A stretch of DNA of 64,000 nt. Source: Roridomyces roridus (Eukaryota > Basidiomycota > Agaricomycetes > Agaricales > Mycenaceae). The DNA lies in NCBI GenBank assembly GCA_029378245.1, contig JARKIF010000005.1, forward strand, positions 3,038,001 to 3,102,000, in the 5' to 3' direction. Shown piece by piece: positions 34,161-46,904 of the stretch. The position numbers and the translations under genes were made by a program. Position 1 is the first letter of the stretch. Every line of letters begins with the position of its first letter. The notes under the pieces were generated by a model. That model had not been told where the DNA came from and searched no databases. It saw only the letters and a list, made by a program, of their open reading frames with translations.

Positions 34161-35592
34161 AACGTAGTCCAAGTAGATACTTATTCCGACCGATACGGCG
34201 ATACCACATCACAATCAATGTAGATATTTTCCTTCCTGCGCCACGATGTCGTGCGTTCAATATTAAATGGAGGAACCGGATCATCGGATGACATAATCTG
34301 GACGCGCGTCGCTCACTTGCTCTTGACCGCCATGGTCACGTCGCGCCCTGGAGTTTCACGCGTCTCAACCACCATCGCGGTCGCCATCTCTTCGACGACT
34401 TTTGTCCTTGACTATCCTCTTCACTCCGTCGGCTCTCAACCCCGCGTCATTCCGTACTTCAATTATCTCGACGCGTCCTTATTCATCCACACGACCCGAA
34501 GATATCCTGCATGGTCCCAATCAGCTCTTCCGACGCCTAGTTCATCGTTCCCCCGCATCGCGAATTCATTGAACGACTTTGTCTACCCCATAAATAAGTA
34601 CCGTGCGTGGTGCCACTGGCTCTTGCCACTCCGCAACACCTGTTTGACAGCCAGATCCAGTGGCTTCTGAATAGTCAACACAAGTTTGGACGAGCCGGTG
34701 GACAAGATTGACGAATTGTGTAAGAGCGAACGCTTGAGGTTCTCGATCATCAAGGACGAGCATGGATGGGATGACTATTGGTAGCTGGGGGACGGTGATT
34801 TTCGTGAGTGCTTACGCACTTGTACTTGACTTATTCTCAGTACTCAACTTACTGCCAGCGGATTCGGACGTCGATTTGGAGACATAGTAATGTGAATTTA
34901 TATCGTTTCGAGTACATCAAAGGGGAGTTTCAGCAGGTGCATGGCGATGGAAGATTGCATGATTCGACATTGGTTCGCAGTGGATACCAGTCTGGAGTAT
35001 AATCAACTGACAAGGACGTGCATCATTTTCCATCCCTCTTGGCTTCTCCCCATCGCCGACTATGTACACGTACTTGGCTGCTCTCCGCCCGTTGACTGCA
35101 GAAGATTGCCATGGCATCGCTTGACGTATGCCTGTCTGTCCCGACCAGTCTGACACTTTTTCATCCAGTCCGGTCATGACGCAAGACGCTCCTCGCACCA
35201 CGAAGCCTATATCTGGAAGCAGAGCTCGGTCGAGATAGTGCGACACGTCGACCTGTCAAGCCACCACCACTTTGGAAAAGAATCGGAAGACCACGACAAG
35301 AGAAATCGCGGCTCGAGGCATAGGAAACTGCTTGGAAGGCAATTCAGGCACAAGAAGGAGCGGCTAGCGCTGTCGGAAGGCGTGGCATGGGGATGAAAGG
35401 GAAGCACAGGAGGAAGGAAACGGGTAAGCCGATTTGGTAACGAAGGAGGGCCTCGCTTCCTTGCGCCTCACTTGGTCCGCCCGTGGCATTGACTGACTGG
35501 CTGGCCGCCCTATAGGTAAAGACATGAGGCGCGCGTCGACATCCTGTCTTCCCTCTTCCTTCTGCCCATCTTTGCCCTCTTCGTCGTTGACG
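34161..35592. other. Gene-poor stretch with coding-like scraps
   Basis: A plus-strand frame at 34251-34670 and a short tail (DKIDELCKSERLRFSIIKDE...DYW, ending 34784) in another frame look like fragments of one broken gene. No motif identifies it. 34.8-35.59 kb: nothing seen. Confidence 0.35.
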
Positions 35593-37506
35593 ATGCCTGC
35601 CTCCGAGTTTCTCCTGGCCGCCCATTTCATCGGCGTCGTGCTCTCGACGATGTACGTGGCCATCCGTCACCCTCTTTTTCTCCGTTCTGACACTCGGGCC
35701 AGCTTCTACGGGATTACTCTGGCTCAGGTAGAAACTTCCTGCCATCCAGTCCGACCACGACGACCGATTCCGCCCCAGGCATTCGCCTACTACCGCACTT
35801 ATATATCCGATCCACGACACATGAAGTTTATTGTGCGTACCGTCCCGTCCCGCTCCTCTTTGCTTATTTCTTTGCAAGGTTGCCTTCTTATTGTATACTT
35901 TGCTGCATTCTGCATCCAAGTACGGCTTACACTCGCGTGCAGACTGCTCGACACGACTCAGGTTTTTTTGGCCTCGGCCTCGATATACAGCTACGCCATT
36001 CGTTTGCGGGACGACGTAGACGAACTTCAATACGTCTCTAGGTGCGTCCTTCTGCCCTCGATCTCGACCTCGAGCCCATCCACGCGTTGCAGACCTTTAA
36101 TTGTGCGTTCCGCCTCGATTATATGTCCCTCATTCATCGCGTCGGAAGATTTCCATGGCCGTTACATCGTCGGTCGCGTTTACGGTACAAATGTGCGTTT
36201 GGTTCCCGGGCTTCCATTCTACCCGTCTAATAGACACCAGGATATATGCTTATCGCGTCTGGCGGCGTGAGTTTTTTCCCCTTCCATTGCGTCCGTCACC
36301 TTGAAATGAATTCCAGTGAGCGCCGGCAACGCATATCTTACGACTGCAATAGTGCGTGCTCTGTGATTGCTATACATCCTCTGACTCGCCCAGATCACCC
36401 TCTCCTTCACGGCGTTGGGTACACATTCACATTTCGATTCATTGGCCGGGACTTACACATCTTCTTCAGGAAGCTCGATGGGTACGTACATCCTCCAGCA
36501 ATACATTGCTGCGCTAACCATATACTACCAGCTATGATCACCAAGATGTACGGTCCCCGCCTACGTCGCCTTCTCGTGACTTCTGACCATCCGCGCTTCT
36601 GCTGCGTAGGACCCGCAACCCACGCTGGGATGAGACGCGCGCCAGCGATGTACGTTCACTAATTCGTTTTAAGCTGAACACTGACGCTCCGATAGATTCC
36701 CGCCGCCCTCATACTCTCGTCGACAGTGACGTGTGATCTGCTCATCGCGAGCGCGCAGGTGTGGCTTTTTCATCGACATCGGCTCAAGCGGGTGGGCATG
36801 TTTGGTTGCTTCATGAGGCGGAGTGTATCGCCCACGATGGAGGAGACGACGGTGGTGGGAGGGTCAACTACTTCCTTCTTTGCGGGGATTCCGGGCTTTG
36901 CTGGGTTGTGGCGCATGGGCCCGGTCGCTGTGAAGGGCGTGGAGGAGGATGACGGGTGTCGGTACGTGATTCTCTCTCCTCCTTCTAACCTATTCTCATT
37001 CTGGGACCAGGCTAGGCGCGTTGCTCACGACTCTGACGCTGCTCGTCGTCAATGTCGGTCTTTTGCCGAGGTGCACCTTTTTGTTTAATCCGCTACCCTG
37101 ACGCTCACCGTCGCAGCATGGACGCCCTTCTTTTCCTCGTCCTGGTACGTCATGCTCCTTCCCGCGAATATTTGGACAGGATTAACTCACACTCACTTCT
37201 CCGACAGTTCCTCGTTTGCCCAGGCAACGGCGCCTTCCTTGTCCCGTACATCCTTCTCAGCAATTGTACGTCCGTCCGTCCCGTGCCTGGACGAATATTC
37301 TAATGACACCCAGGTTACGTCAACTCGTTCCTGAGCATGTTCGTCGTCCGCGGCGTTGCCTTCTCTCGTTGACTGACTTACTGACTGACATGGATTCTAG
37401 ACTCAACTCACGACGTATCCTACGCGACCTCGTCGAGAACCCTGAACACTTCCCTGTCACGTTCGATTTCGGGTTGGATATTGCCATAGCTATCGACGTT
37501 GGCTGA
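35593..37506 (+). CDS. Multi-pass membrane protein, DUF6534-like
   Basis: Many very short exons separated by introns of about 45-60 bases. Start ATG 35593 (MPASEFLLAAHFIGVVL). Visible pieces in order: YGITLAQ, AFAYYRTYISDPRHMKFI, VAFLLY, LLDTTQVFLASASIYSY, ISMAVTSSVAFTVQM, IYAYRVWR, SAGNAYLTTAIITLSFTALG, IPAALILSSTVTCDLLIASAQVWLF, LGALLTTLTLLVVNVGLLP, YVNSFLSILNSRRILRDL and a C-terminal tail ending IAIDVG. This order (YGITxxQ.Y.YY, later NSFL..LNSR) matches the Agaricomycete seven-helix DUF6534 family of unknown function. Several exon joints (36.4-36.7 kb, 37.0-37.1 kb) are uncertain, so mild decay cannot be excluded. Confidence 0.55.
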
Positions 37507-38109
37507 GGGAGGGTTCGATTACGCTTAACGACGCACGACTTGGTCGATTCCGCGTCTAGGCCTTGGTCCCTGTTGATACTAATGACTGGCAGGCGGTGGT
37601 TGGTGTTGTATGTATCGTATCGTTTGTAATCCACTTGTTGTAATGCTGATTCTTCATTGTGGTTCGACATGATTGTACGCACATTCCCAAGCTACATGGA
37701 CCAGGGAGGCGAGGTGTGTGCCTTCCATCCCCCCTGGATGGTTTCTCTAGCCTCCTTCTCATAGCCCTCCGAGTCCCAGCGAGAAATCGAACTTCGGTGT
37801 CGCCCTCACTTCCCACTGGGGCAGGAATGTGACAGATTAGGTCACAGCACTGATCGTCTATCTCTGCGAAAACTCACCGGGCTGTCATCGCGGGCGATCC
37901 ATACTATGATGAAGGACGTGCCATTTTGCTTGCTTTGCTTTTCATCTGGGTGTGGAGTGCTTCTGGTTCGGTGCTGTCTGTCACAAGAGCATCCTTCAAT
38001 GCTGTGCGAACTCGGCTGTGCTCTCAATCGGAAATCCAGTGCATAGAAGCTATTCAAGAACTCGTCTAGCTGTGTACAAAGGTGTCTGGCATGCCTGTGC
38101 GCACTGCAT
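37507..38109. other. Intergenic, no gene seen
   Basis: Short frames only. Confidence 0.45.
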
Positions 38110-39306
38110 CTGATTTTGGTGCTGGTCAAGAATACTTCGGCATTTAACTGGCAGGTCGACATTGCAGCCGCTATCCCACAGCCACATCCAATGCTCTTCC
38201 TCCTCATTCTCACCCATATCCTCTCCTCGACCGCTGCCACTCCCGCGGATCCTCATCGCCGGTCAGATAACTCTTGCAATGATATCAACTCCCGAACCCT
38301 GTACGGAATCCTGTGGGGCTGCCTGGCCCATGGTGGGATTCGCGGCGAGACAGTTTTTCGCTGCGCGGGAATTATCCGAACGTTGGTGATACTAGTGTTC
38401 ATCTCTGTCTCTCAATTCTGACTTCATTTAGAATACAACTTCTCCAAAACTCATGGCTTCCTTTTTGCCATGGGTGGCTTCGTTGACCCGTCAGGATGCG
38501 TCGTGGTCACAAAGGAGCGGCTTGAGGACAAGGAGATGTTGAAAGCAATACAGAGCATCGACGCGGAGGACATCATGGACAAGAGCAAAGGCGACGCGTT
38601 CTCGAAAGGTGTTGCGCTCACGCAGGGTCTGTGGTTCACCACGCAATGCCTTGCTCGCGTACACCAACATCTCGTCGTTACCCAACTGGAGTTTGCTACC
38701 ATGGCGTTTGCCGTCATGAATGTCTTCACCTGGATCCTTTGGTGGAATAAACCGCTGGGCGTTGAGCAGCAAATCGTCGTCGGAGCTCCTCGGCCGCCCA
38801 CAGAACTCCCCCCTCGCACAGAATTGCCTCTATTCGATCGTCTTTTGAGCGTCATTCTCGGAACCCGGCAAGATGAAGAACACATTGTGCCTGGGCTTAC
38901 CTCTGTCCCAGATTTCTGGTCTCTGGCGGTCGCCGATGGCGAGGGTGTGTCCTTGCTTGGTCACCTTGTCATCTGGGTCATTCCATCTCTCAGCGCCCTC
39001 ATCTTCGGTGCCATTCACTGCGCCGCATGGCAAGATGAATTTCCTACTACCGCGGAAAGGTGGCTCTGGAGGGTGTCTTCGGTGGTGGTTACTTTTATAC
39101 CCTTGATGATGATATCTGTGTTCGTCGTCCTCGCTCGGCTTTCTGAAAAACTCGAGGCGCTTCTCGCCCCCCTCTTTTTGATTTTCATTTTCACATACGT
39201 TTCTGCACGTCTGCTACTCATCGCACTTCCATTTGCTGCGTTGCGATCCCTCCCGGCGTCTGCATTCGTGGACGTAAATTGGAACATCTATATTCCTCAC
39301 CTGTAG
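38110..39306 (+). pseudogene. Agaricomycete integral membrane family gene, N-terminal part deleted
   Basis: The long last exon (about 38452-39306) is intact: KTHGFLFAMGGF, IMDKSKGDAFSKGVALTQGLWFTTQCLARV, WWNKPLGV, then four to five hydrophobic helices and the end DVNWNIYIPHL. Upstream, DINSRTLYGILWGC is followed at once, in another frame, by VGFAARQFFAARELSER. Members of this family, as I recall them, have a helix and loop between these two motifs, so a segment seems to be missing at about 38310-38335, with a frame change. The role of the family is unknown. Translation from an ATG at 38470 could still give a truncated product. Confidence 0.55.
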
Positions 39307-39511
39307 TATTTATTTTGCTTTTACCGTATGTGCTGTTCTTGTCACTGTGAGATTGCTCGCCTGAGCGACTCGAAACCGATATCGCCCAAACCCACGTAAT
39401 GCATCCCACTCTTGTCTTCGAGTTCTCGTTCCATCCCACTCTCTGCGTGTTGGGACCTCATAATGGGCCGAGAGTTCAAGGATCAATACCGCATTCACTA
39501 AATCCCTGGTG

Positions 39512-39542
<31 letters not shown>

Positions 39543-41225
39543 GGTGGAGCGAACAGCAAGTGAGCAACTGATCAGATCAGCCCTCCCTCGCGCACTTTTT
39601 TCTCGGGGTGTATGTACCCACGAAGAGAAAAATTTGGAGACCCTAGGAAAATACATTTACGTACGCCGGTGCACGGCAGTGTGGGACTCTACTCCTCCCC
39701 GGAAGCCGAAGCTAACGGTTCCGCCCCGGGATCCCTGGTGAGTAATCCCGCCTACTTTGCGCGCGCTTAGTACTGGAACTTGGAGATTTTCCTCTCTCTC
39801 TCTGCGTAGTCTTCGCCTATTTCAATGCCCGAAAGACATCCTGTCTATTCAACTAATTCTATCTCACCACCCCGCATCGTACACCGGCAGGACTGCTCTT
39901 ACATCAAAGATATCAAGTTCCAGCTTGTCCAAATCCACCATCCCTCCCGGACCGTTTATCGTCCGGGCATCCAGCCCGACTTTTCGATCGCGGTGTACTT
40001 ATTTCTCCTGGCTCGAATCGTTCCCGAATGGAGATGCCGCAGACTGAACAAAATCTGTGATACAAGACAGGCTCTTTGACGGGCAGGGTGTATTAGGTTA
40101 GAGAGGAAAGGCCTTGGAGGATTACACTGGATGTTGAGGGGTAGGTAGATCCAGGGTTATACGCGCGCGCGTATGGTTGTACTTATCGTTCCGTGTTCCC
40201 GGTTGCTGGTAGCTCCAATGGGCAGGCGGACGGCGTCAAAGTCGTATAGATATCGGAGCTATGAGGCAGTGAGCGCGTTCAACTGCAGGGAAATCTGTAT
40301 CTGAAAGCAGTTTCTGTAGGCCCTCCTCCAGCGGGACGTCCGTGTTGGTGCATACCTTATGTAGAGGCATTTTACCGTTTGACGGACCGCGTCATTGAGT
40401 GCAGCTTTTTTGAAGAGGGGCAGTTCTTGTGGGGATGATACACTGGATCTGAGAACAAGATTCGGGGTACGGGTCGAGAACGTCGCACATTGTCAGGTTA
40501 CTTATCAGACTATCCTAGAGAAATCGACGATGACTGCCGGCGAGGGTTGATTCCCAGGAGCTAAATCGCATTGGTGAAGTTGAAGTCGGAAGGTCGGAAG
40601 ACTGGCGAGGTCGGTATGCGATTGAGATAAAACCATACAACCTCAGACGGAACCAGAAAAAAAGAGGATCCAGAGGATGGCGCGAGGTGAAAGGCTCGAA
40701 AGGGTGACTGTGAAAGTTGTCGCAGAATGCGCAGGAGAAGTGGAGAGCGTCTGCGCTTCAAGTTGTGGGCTTGTGGCCGCCGATTCGATTTGGATTCAAT
40801 AGCGATTGGAGCAGACCCTTGTTCGATCGAATCGTCGCTGAACAGACTAGACATCTCGGGAGGTGATCGTTTGGATTTCTGCCATTCTGGCTGGTTATTG
40901 AACGCAGGTTGAATGTTCAACTCATGTTGTGGTGGAAGTCAAGCCGAGTGTTACGGCATGCGATTGATCCGCCTTCTTGTCGTTGTCCTCAACTGCGCGT
41001 GTACTAGCCTCGTCTAACTGGGTCTTTCGGTGCGTGTCCTTACATCACCACCTACTCAAGCATTCACAATCCATAGCAGCGATTTGGGCCGAATTCACTC
41101 TATCGTACTATATGCAGCCGCCTCCCTCCAGATCCCACGTCCATTCGGCCTTCCCAGCCTCGACATCCACTTCTAAGTAGCCCCACGTCTTCCAGGAATC
41201 TCGAGCCATATTTGTTGTCCGTGCG
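39307..41225. other. Gene-poor region
   Basis: Contains a 28-base T run (listed) and a minus-strand frame at 40561-40920 with no recognised family, which shares the motif CTTCAAGTTGTGGG with 14.15 kb. GC dinucleotide runs near 40160. No supported gene. Confidence 0.4.
39515..39542. repeat. Homopolymer T run, 28 bases
   Basis: Uninterrupted T tract. On the minus strand it would read as a poly(A) tail, but no reverse-transcriptase or processed-gene sequence is visible next to it. Confidence 0.95.
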
Positions 41226-42430
41226 ATGTCCCGTGCGATGCCACCCGTCAACGAAACTCCTCGGGCGCCTACTTTCCCTCAGGAGGAGCGTCCCGAAGTG
41301 GACGAGGACGCCGACAAGCTAGATCGAGCGTTGGCATCCTCCTGCTCCACTGACACCCACACGACGCAGCGCACTCTCGTGGCTCTACTGCCCCTCACGC
41401 ACGAGGCGGATGACGATGACGATGAGCTCTACCTGGTGATGGCGAGGGACCGGTCTCACTTGGTCGAGGCGGTCAAGTCAAATCCCTGCCCTTCGTCCTT
41501 CTCGTCATCCTACACTCGAGTCGCCGCAGTGGAGGGACGCGGACCTGGTCGACATAGCAAGCTATTGTACATATCGAGGTGCGTCGTTAGCGCCAGCCCA
41601 TCGTTCTGTTTTCTGACGTACGATCAAGGTATCCGGTGCCATGTCCATGTGCGCTGCGGTGACGGAAATCAATTGGGTCGTCGAGGTGTGTCGATGGCTT
41701 CCAATTCCCGTCTTTCCGTTTGCTGACCCTTGCTCAAGCTCGTCGTGCGCATTGAGACTCGTCATCCTTCCGATCCAGTACGATGGCACCGCAAGTCCGT
41801 CTCTACTCCCCGAATGTCTATAACCCGCGACGGCAACGCTGCGCAACGCCACCGAACTTGAGATTCCGACAATCGCGCTGGGGGAGCTTACCTCGTCGAA
41901 GCGCCCGCGTAAAGCGCTCACAGACGTACCTGGTGGTGGAGCGTTGTTGATGTCAGATGGACAGCGAGGCCTGACTGGATGTGTTAGGTCCGACATCTTC
42001 GTCCTGGAGGTGACGAACGTCGAGGATCGAGGAGGTAAGCACCATATCCTGCCGCCTGCTCTCCGTCTGTCTACGTGCTTAACACCTGTCTTTAGACGCC
42101 CGCTTCCGACTTATTGTGCGAAGATGCGTGTTTGGTCCACCAGCTTTGAATCCATCTAGATGCCCTCCTTCATTCCGACGGATACGTCACCCGCCACTGA
42201 GTGCGTTACTTTCTCTACAAGTATACAGATCAAGTGATACTGATACCTTCTTTTTAGGACTAATCTTACTTGCTGCGCGAATATCTCGGTGCCGTGTGGA
42301 CGCCGCTCCTGATTCCTCGCGTCCTTTACGCACACGCGACCAGGCTGGACGCGGTAGAATTCGCCGGAGCTTGTCTATGACCCGTGAGGTCGAGGCGCGT
42401 CAGGCTGGAAGAGATGAGGGAGAGGGATGA
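41226..42430 (+). pseudogene. Degenerate membrane-protein-like gene (possibly DUF6533 type)
   Basis: An exon from ATG 41226 contains DDELYLVMARDR...GRHSKLLYISRY. This loosely resembles the E(I/V).(Y/L)VW.R......KLLFL..RY signature of Agaricomycete DUF6533 membrane proteins. Later coding-like pieces are NATELEIPTIALGELTSSKR and, near 42260-42370, LREYLGAVWTPLLIPRVLYA. Frames change between pieces and no complete splice path closes. Low confidence on both family and extent. Confidence 0.28.
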
Positions 42431-43346
42431 GGCGTAGGATGCCAAGGTGCACATGAGGACGGTGGCAGCCAGCCGGCGGTCAAGATGAGGGAAGGTCGGA
42501 TGACGCTGTGGGCAGTATGATGTCGTGCAGCGGACAAGCAGGCTCTCAATGACAAGTCTTCCGTACCTAGACTAATGTAGGGAATTGTCGGGCAATGTGT
42601 ATCTTCCCTCATCATCGGTATCCTGTCTTGAGAGTGAGCATTGCTTCCCCTCTTGAAATTGCCTATTTGGGACGAATGGACGTATTTGCCTGTGATTGTT
42701 TGGTCAGCCTTCGTCTTGACTCCATGACGTGGTCGCGGCGGACCTCAAGTATACAACCAAACATGCGAGTTGAAATACCTCGATTTGCTCGTATTCAGAG
42801 TGACTCAAAAAGCGCAACTTTCTAGCGCTAATTTAAGTATCAGTATTATATTATGTGCACGAGCACTGAGCAGCGAGCTCGTCTCGAAGGATGGTGCTGT
42901 GAGTACCGGGCGCCCAAGAGGCGGCAAAAAGGCAGCACAGACAATCCGCCGACTGTTCTCCACGACCAACGCACTGTCGGTTCTTACCTCTCTCTTCGTC
43001 GACTTGCCATTGACCGGACACGTACTTAGTTCTATCCTCACCAACCTGGTATTCTATAATTTTCATGACCTATAGCCACGATTTGGAGAGAAAGGATCAA
43101 GTTGAATCTTGAACGTTTCAACTGCAGTTGAAATCCTTGTGAGGACTCTTGCCGAGGAAGGTGGAGGCAAATGTGAGACTAGCGACTGACGATACCTATA
43201 TTGACCAGGATAACGGGATGGAGGAAGTTGAAACAGATAGCAAAGACAATATTCGGACGACTCGCAGACAGAAGAAACCACAGAGCATTATTGATACCTG
43301 CAAGTACCTTAGACGGTGCGACAAAGGAAAGGTTCACTTACAAAAA
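42431..43346. other. Intergenic, no gene seen
   Basis: Short frames on both strands without motifs. Confidence 0.4.
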
Positions 43347-46045
43347 CTAATCGTTCAATTCGACTCTTCCTCCCGGGAACGGCTGATCTTTATCCTTCAC
43401 CGAACGAGGTACTGCGGGTACCAACGAGGAGTCACTCAAAGATGCCGGAAGGAGGCTCGAAGCATCATTGATCAGTGAAAGGTTGTCGCCCGGAGCTAAG
43501 AAAGGATTTGGCGCCAAATCTGGGTCGTGAACGCCGTCGTCGATGATGCCCGAGGGTGCTTCCACAGCCCGAGACGCCATAGCCAGGCCATCCCTCCAAT
43601 CCTGCTGCGGCGCCGCGTTCGGCGCCATCCAAGGCTCGTTATTGATCCCAGCGCCAACGGGTCCGAATAACGAATTGGCACGATGTCGAGATCGAGGTGG
43701 CGGGAATGCGAAATGTGCAGGACTATGTCCGGTAGGCCTCTGAGGATCATCCACAGAGGGGTCGCTTCCGCTCGCCTGCCCAGGTGTAAACGACGCCTGT
43801 TCATCAATTGGTGTTGCCGCCGCGTTGGGAGGCATTGGCAATGCTGAAAGCGGTGGCGGCAACGTTGGAAGTTGTCGGGCTTGCGCAGAGATTCGTCGCC
43901 TTGAGCGGACCATGGGCAAATCAGGGTTGCGGGAGATCGACGACAAAGAAGCCGTCCTCTTGGCAGGCCCGGCCATCACATGTTGAGGCTTGGTTTGTCG
44001 CAATGGGAATGAGATTGTGAAACGTGCAGGATTAGGTCCCGTATTACGCCGTTGTGAGTGCGTATCCCCCACAGAGGAGTGGCTATTGCTGGGTCGCCCA
44101 TGTGTGTCTCGAGAGATTTGCGACCCTTGAAGTGTCGATCCAGATTGCGTCGATAGCACTAATTCCATATCTTCTTCCTCTTCCTCATTCACTTCCGCCT
44201 CTTCCTCCTCATAACTTTGAAGGATTCGGGCTCCCAACATCTGGCGGTTCCGGGGAAACGAAAGCCCAGCAGTCGCCTGCGGTGCTCTGAATCCGGATAA
44301 AGGGAACTCAGGTTTAAGGCTACGGGTGGCCGACGAGGGAACGCTGTGCCGAGACTCAACGGATGTGTATCCAGTGTCTCGAGGATGCGAACAAGGGTAA
44401 CGCATTAGCACTTGCGGTGAAGGCAACGAGGTTAAATGATCCCTGGCAGTTGAACGGTTGAACATGGCGAGGCCGCTTTCTTTGTCTAGCACGGCGTTCA
44501 TTCCTCGACAAGCGCGCTGCAATAGCTGTAAAGCATCCCAGTCCGAAGCATCCTGGATATTTTAAATAAAAGTCCCAAGGCGCGGGTGTGGGATCAGACA
44601 TACGGAAGGGATGTGTCCACTCCGAAGAATGTCGCGCCAATCGTCATCGTGGGTCATGACGACTGCTGCATCGGGAAACTGATGCGACCCGGGTGAGACT
44701 ATGCACGAGTGATAGAGAAAGGAATCACCATGTGAAGGAGATACGCGTTCATGACTTGGGAAGGATGGAAAAGCTGGAAAGCATGTCAAAATCAGCGTGA
44801 TTATTATTAATCGAGATGGAACTCACAGCTTGTGTGGGTGCAATATCGGACAGAGTGACACCATAATCACGCCCTCCAGCTCCTCCACTACCCCAGAACG
44901 AACCAAAACTCCATGTGTTGCTGTATCCCTGCGCTCCGAATGGGATGTAGTCATTGCTACTCCGTCCGAGTTGGGCGTCAACTATCGGAACGACCTCGAC
45001 CGTTCCGAATAATCTGGCCCATATGCTCGTTCCAAGCGAGATCGAGAATCCGTGTATGAAGACAGTTTGATTGAGAGGTGTTTCGTCCATCGAAACAGGG
45101 CCAGAACTTTTCGTTCGAGTCGCGCATGATCTAGTCCATCGGTAGGATTTCTGTGAGCCAAAGCTGGAGTTGACGAGGGTCGGTCCAAAGGAAATTCGAA
45201 AGGGGTAGCGTGTAGAAGGGATTTCCTGGAATGCGGCAATACCCCACGCGCGAGCTTTCTCCCACCCGGTGATGAGATACAATGAGCCGTTGGAAAGTTG
45301 GCGGCCGCGAGCGCCGTTGACGTATTTGTACCAGTTCTCGGCGTTCTGACGCGTATATTGCAGCATGTCTCCAAAGGTATCCAGTCGTTCGATGCGAGAT
45401 CCGAGAGGCAGAGCGAGTACTGCACCCTAGGGCCCCAGGCAGTCAAAGATGAATTCTTCTTCCTCGCTAAGCCTACTGGGACTATAAGACACGCGCCGAT
45501 GGAATGGACAACGACATACCCCTCAGAGAGCCCCAAGTCTAGTTTGTGAACAGCCGAGGTCGAGACATACTGGCCCCATAGATGTTCAATCGGCAGCACA
45601 TTCCTCGAGTTGTACGGCGGCAACGGAGCAAAAAAAAGCGGGCACGTCGTTCGCGTTGATTGGATGATCCGCGGGGAGGTAGATGTTGAAAAAGAAATCA
45701 AAGACCCCCTCCGGAGTGACCCTGCCAACGTCTCCGATGGAGACACCTCGAGCTCCGTACTCTGGAGGAAGATTGCCGCGCGGAGCTGGAATGTACAGCG
45801 GAAAACCTCGGCCGCGACGGAGAAGTTGGTTGCAGTAGCTTGCGCTGTCAGAGTAGAAGCAATCCTGCGTGCTCGGGGGCAGTATGGGTCGAGGTCCGAC
45901 TGCACAGTGATAAATAAATGGCTGTATGCACCAGATAATACTCACCCGGCGGCGGCTCCTCTCGACTATAGGTAGCGTTCATATCTCCCAGGATGTTGGT
46001 GAATTGTGACCCGTGGAAGTCCAAACCGCTAGTATTTGTGAACAT
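43347..46045 (-). pseudogene. Large conserved Agaricomycete hypothetical gene, one nonsense codon and one frameshift
   Basis: One gene reads through the whole span from ATG 46045 (MFTNTSGLDFHGSQFTNI). Segments in order: RRGRGFPLYIPAPRGNLP, GVSIGDVGRVTPEGVFDFFFNI, EHLWGQYVSTSAVHKLDL, EFIFDCLGP-stop-GAVLALPLGS, NAENWYKYVNGARGR, NGSLYLITGWEKARAWGIAAF, VFIHGFSISLG, LFHPSQVMNAYLL, FPDAAVVMTHDDDW. A Ser/Pro-rich acidic C-terminal region (EEEEAEVNEEEEEDME) then runs to 43347. Two lesions: an A8 run at 45630-45637 (T8 on the coding strand) where seven would keep frame, and an in-frame TAG at 45427-45429 in place of the CAG of the APQGAVLALP motif I recall in relatives. The family resembles widespread basidiomycete hypotheticals with a late THDDDW motif; function unknown. 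Either a young pseudogene or affected by base errors. Confidence 0.6.
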
Positions 46046-46904
46046 CGGCGCGTTCCTGGAGCATGGGCAGCGGTATCGCATTCAGATTCCAGCCGAGTGA
46101 ATGGCCCGACATACCTTTGTGTATCCAACGCCGCCGTCGACCGCGCCTCGAGTCCAGCGACTGGCTCCATTTCCGATCACGGTGTTTTAGCGGTGGGTTC
46201 AGCAAAGACAAGGCAAAGTCGAAGGTGGGGTGGTCGCCGGTGAGTGCTGTGCGCATGCACAGCCCGTGGCTATTTGCGTGTCGAGCGTGTGCCGAGCGAT
46301 GAATCAGAAAGAAACTAGGAAGTCCTTGATCTTGCCTATGACTCATTTGACACTCGTCGACCTGTCTGCTCCGCAGAACCGCAATGCATATGCCAACAGT
46401 GACCAGTCTGGCGGCGGCTCTTGCGCTGAGCTTCGAGACGTCGAAATTCTGACTTGCGGGGTCTTGAATCTTCGCATTGAGGGGCTTGTACGGCGCAGTG
46501 AGTACTCGGAGTCTTGAGGACGTGACAGGAGTGTTGTATTGGCGCCTCGGAGATCATGGATGACGGTCAAGCTTAAGTCAAGAGCAAGCGCGTCTGTCAT
46601 CTGATGGCGGATCATTTCGACTTGCTCTGTGCCACCATGTCGTCCGGCCCATTCAATGCTCTGGCCCGTTTCCCGCATCGGACAGCACTCGAGACCGACC
46701 CAAAATGGTTACTTATTCACCAAGACCGCGAGCCTCGAAGATTCTGCGGGAAAACGCGGCCGCCGTAAAAATCATCCGTTGCTGACCGAGTCTCACTCAG
46801 CACTTGTCATCTCGCGGGTTATCCTTGATGCCCCATATCCCACGACGCTCACCGAAAGCTATAAAACTCGCTGCAATGGCGCAGAGAACATACATCGCAT
46901 CCCA
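46046..46904. other. Intergenic; holds the promoter of OYE copy 2
   Basis: 46660-46900 aligns with the inverted promoter of OYE copy 1, including a TATA-like CTATAAAAC at 46858-46866. Nothing seen in the rest. Confidence 0.5.

Noticed and set aside
34251..34670. 140-codon plus-strand frame as a gene
   Set aside because: No motif, several plausible frames overlap, and the downstream tail is in another frame; described only as scraps.
43347..44522. Separate Ser/Pro-rich gene starting inside this span
   Set aside because: The THDDDW motif and clean introns upstream join it to the gene that starts at 46045.
44982..45905. Separate 307-codon gene on the minus strand
   Set aside because: It is partly the shifted frame of the larger gene 43347-46045; motif order continues across both ends.
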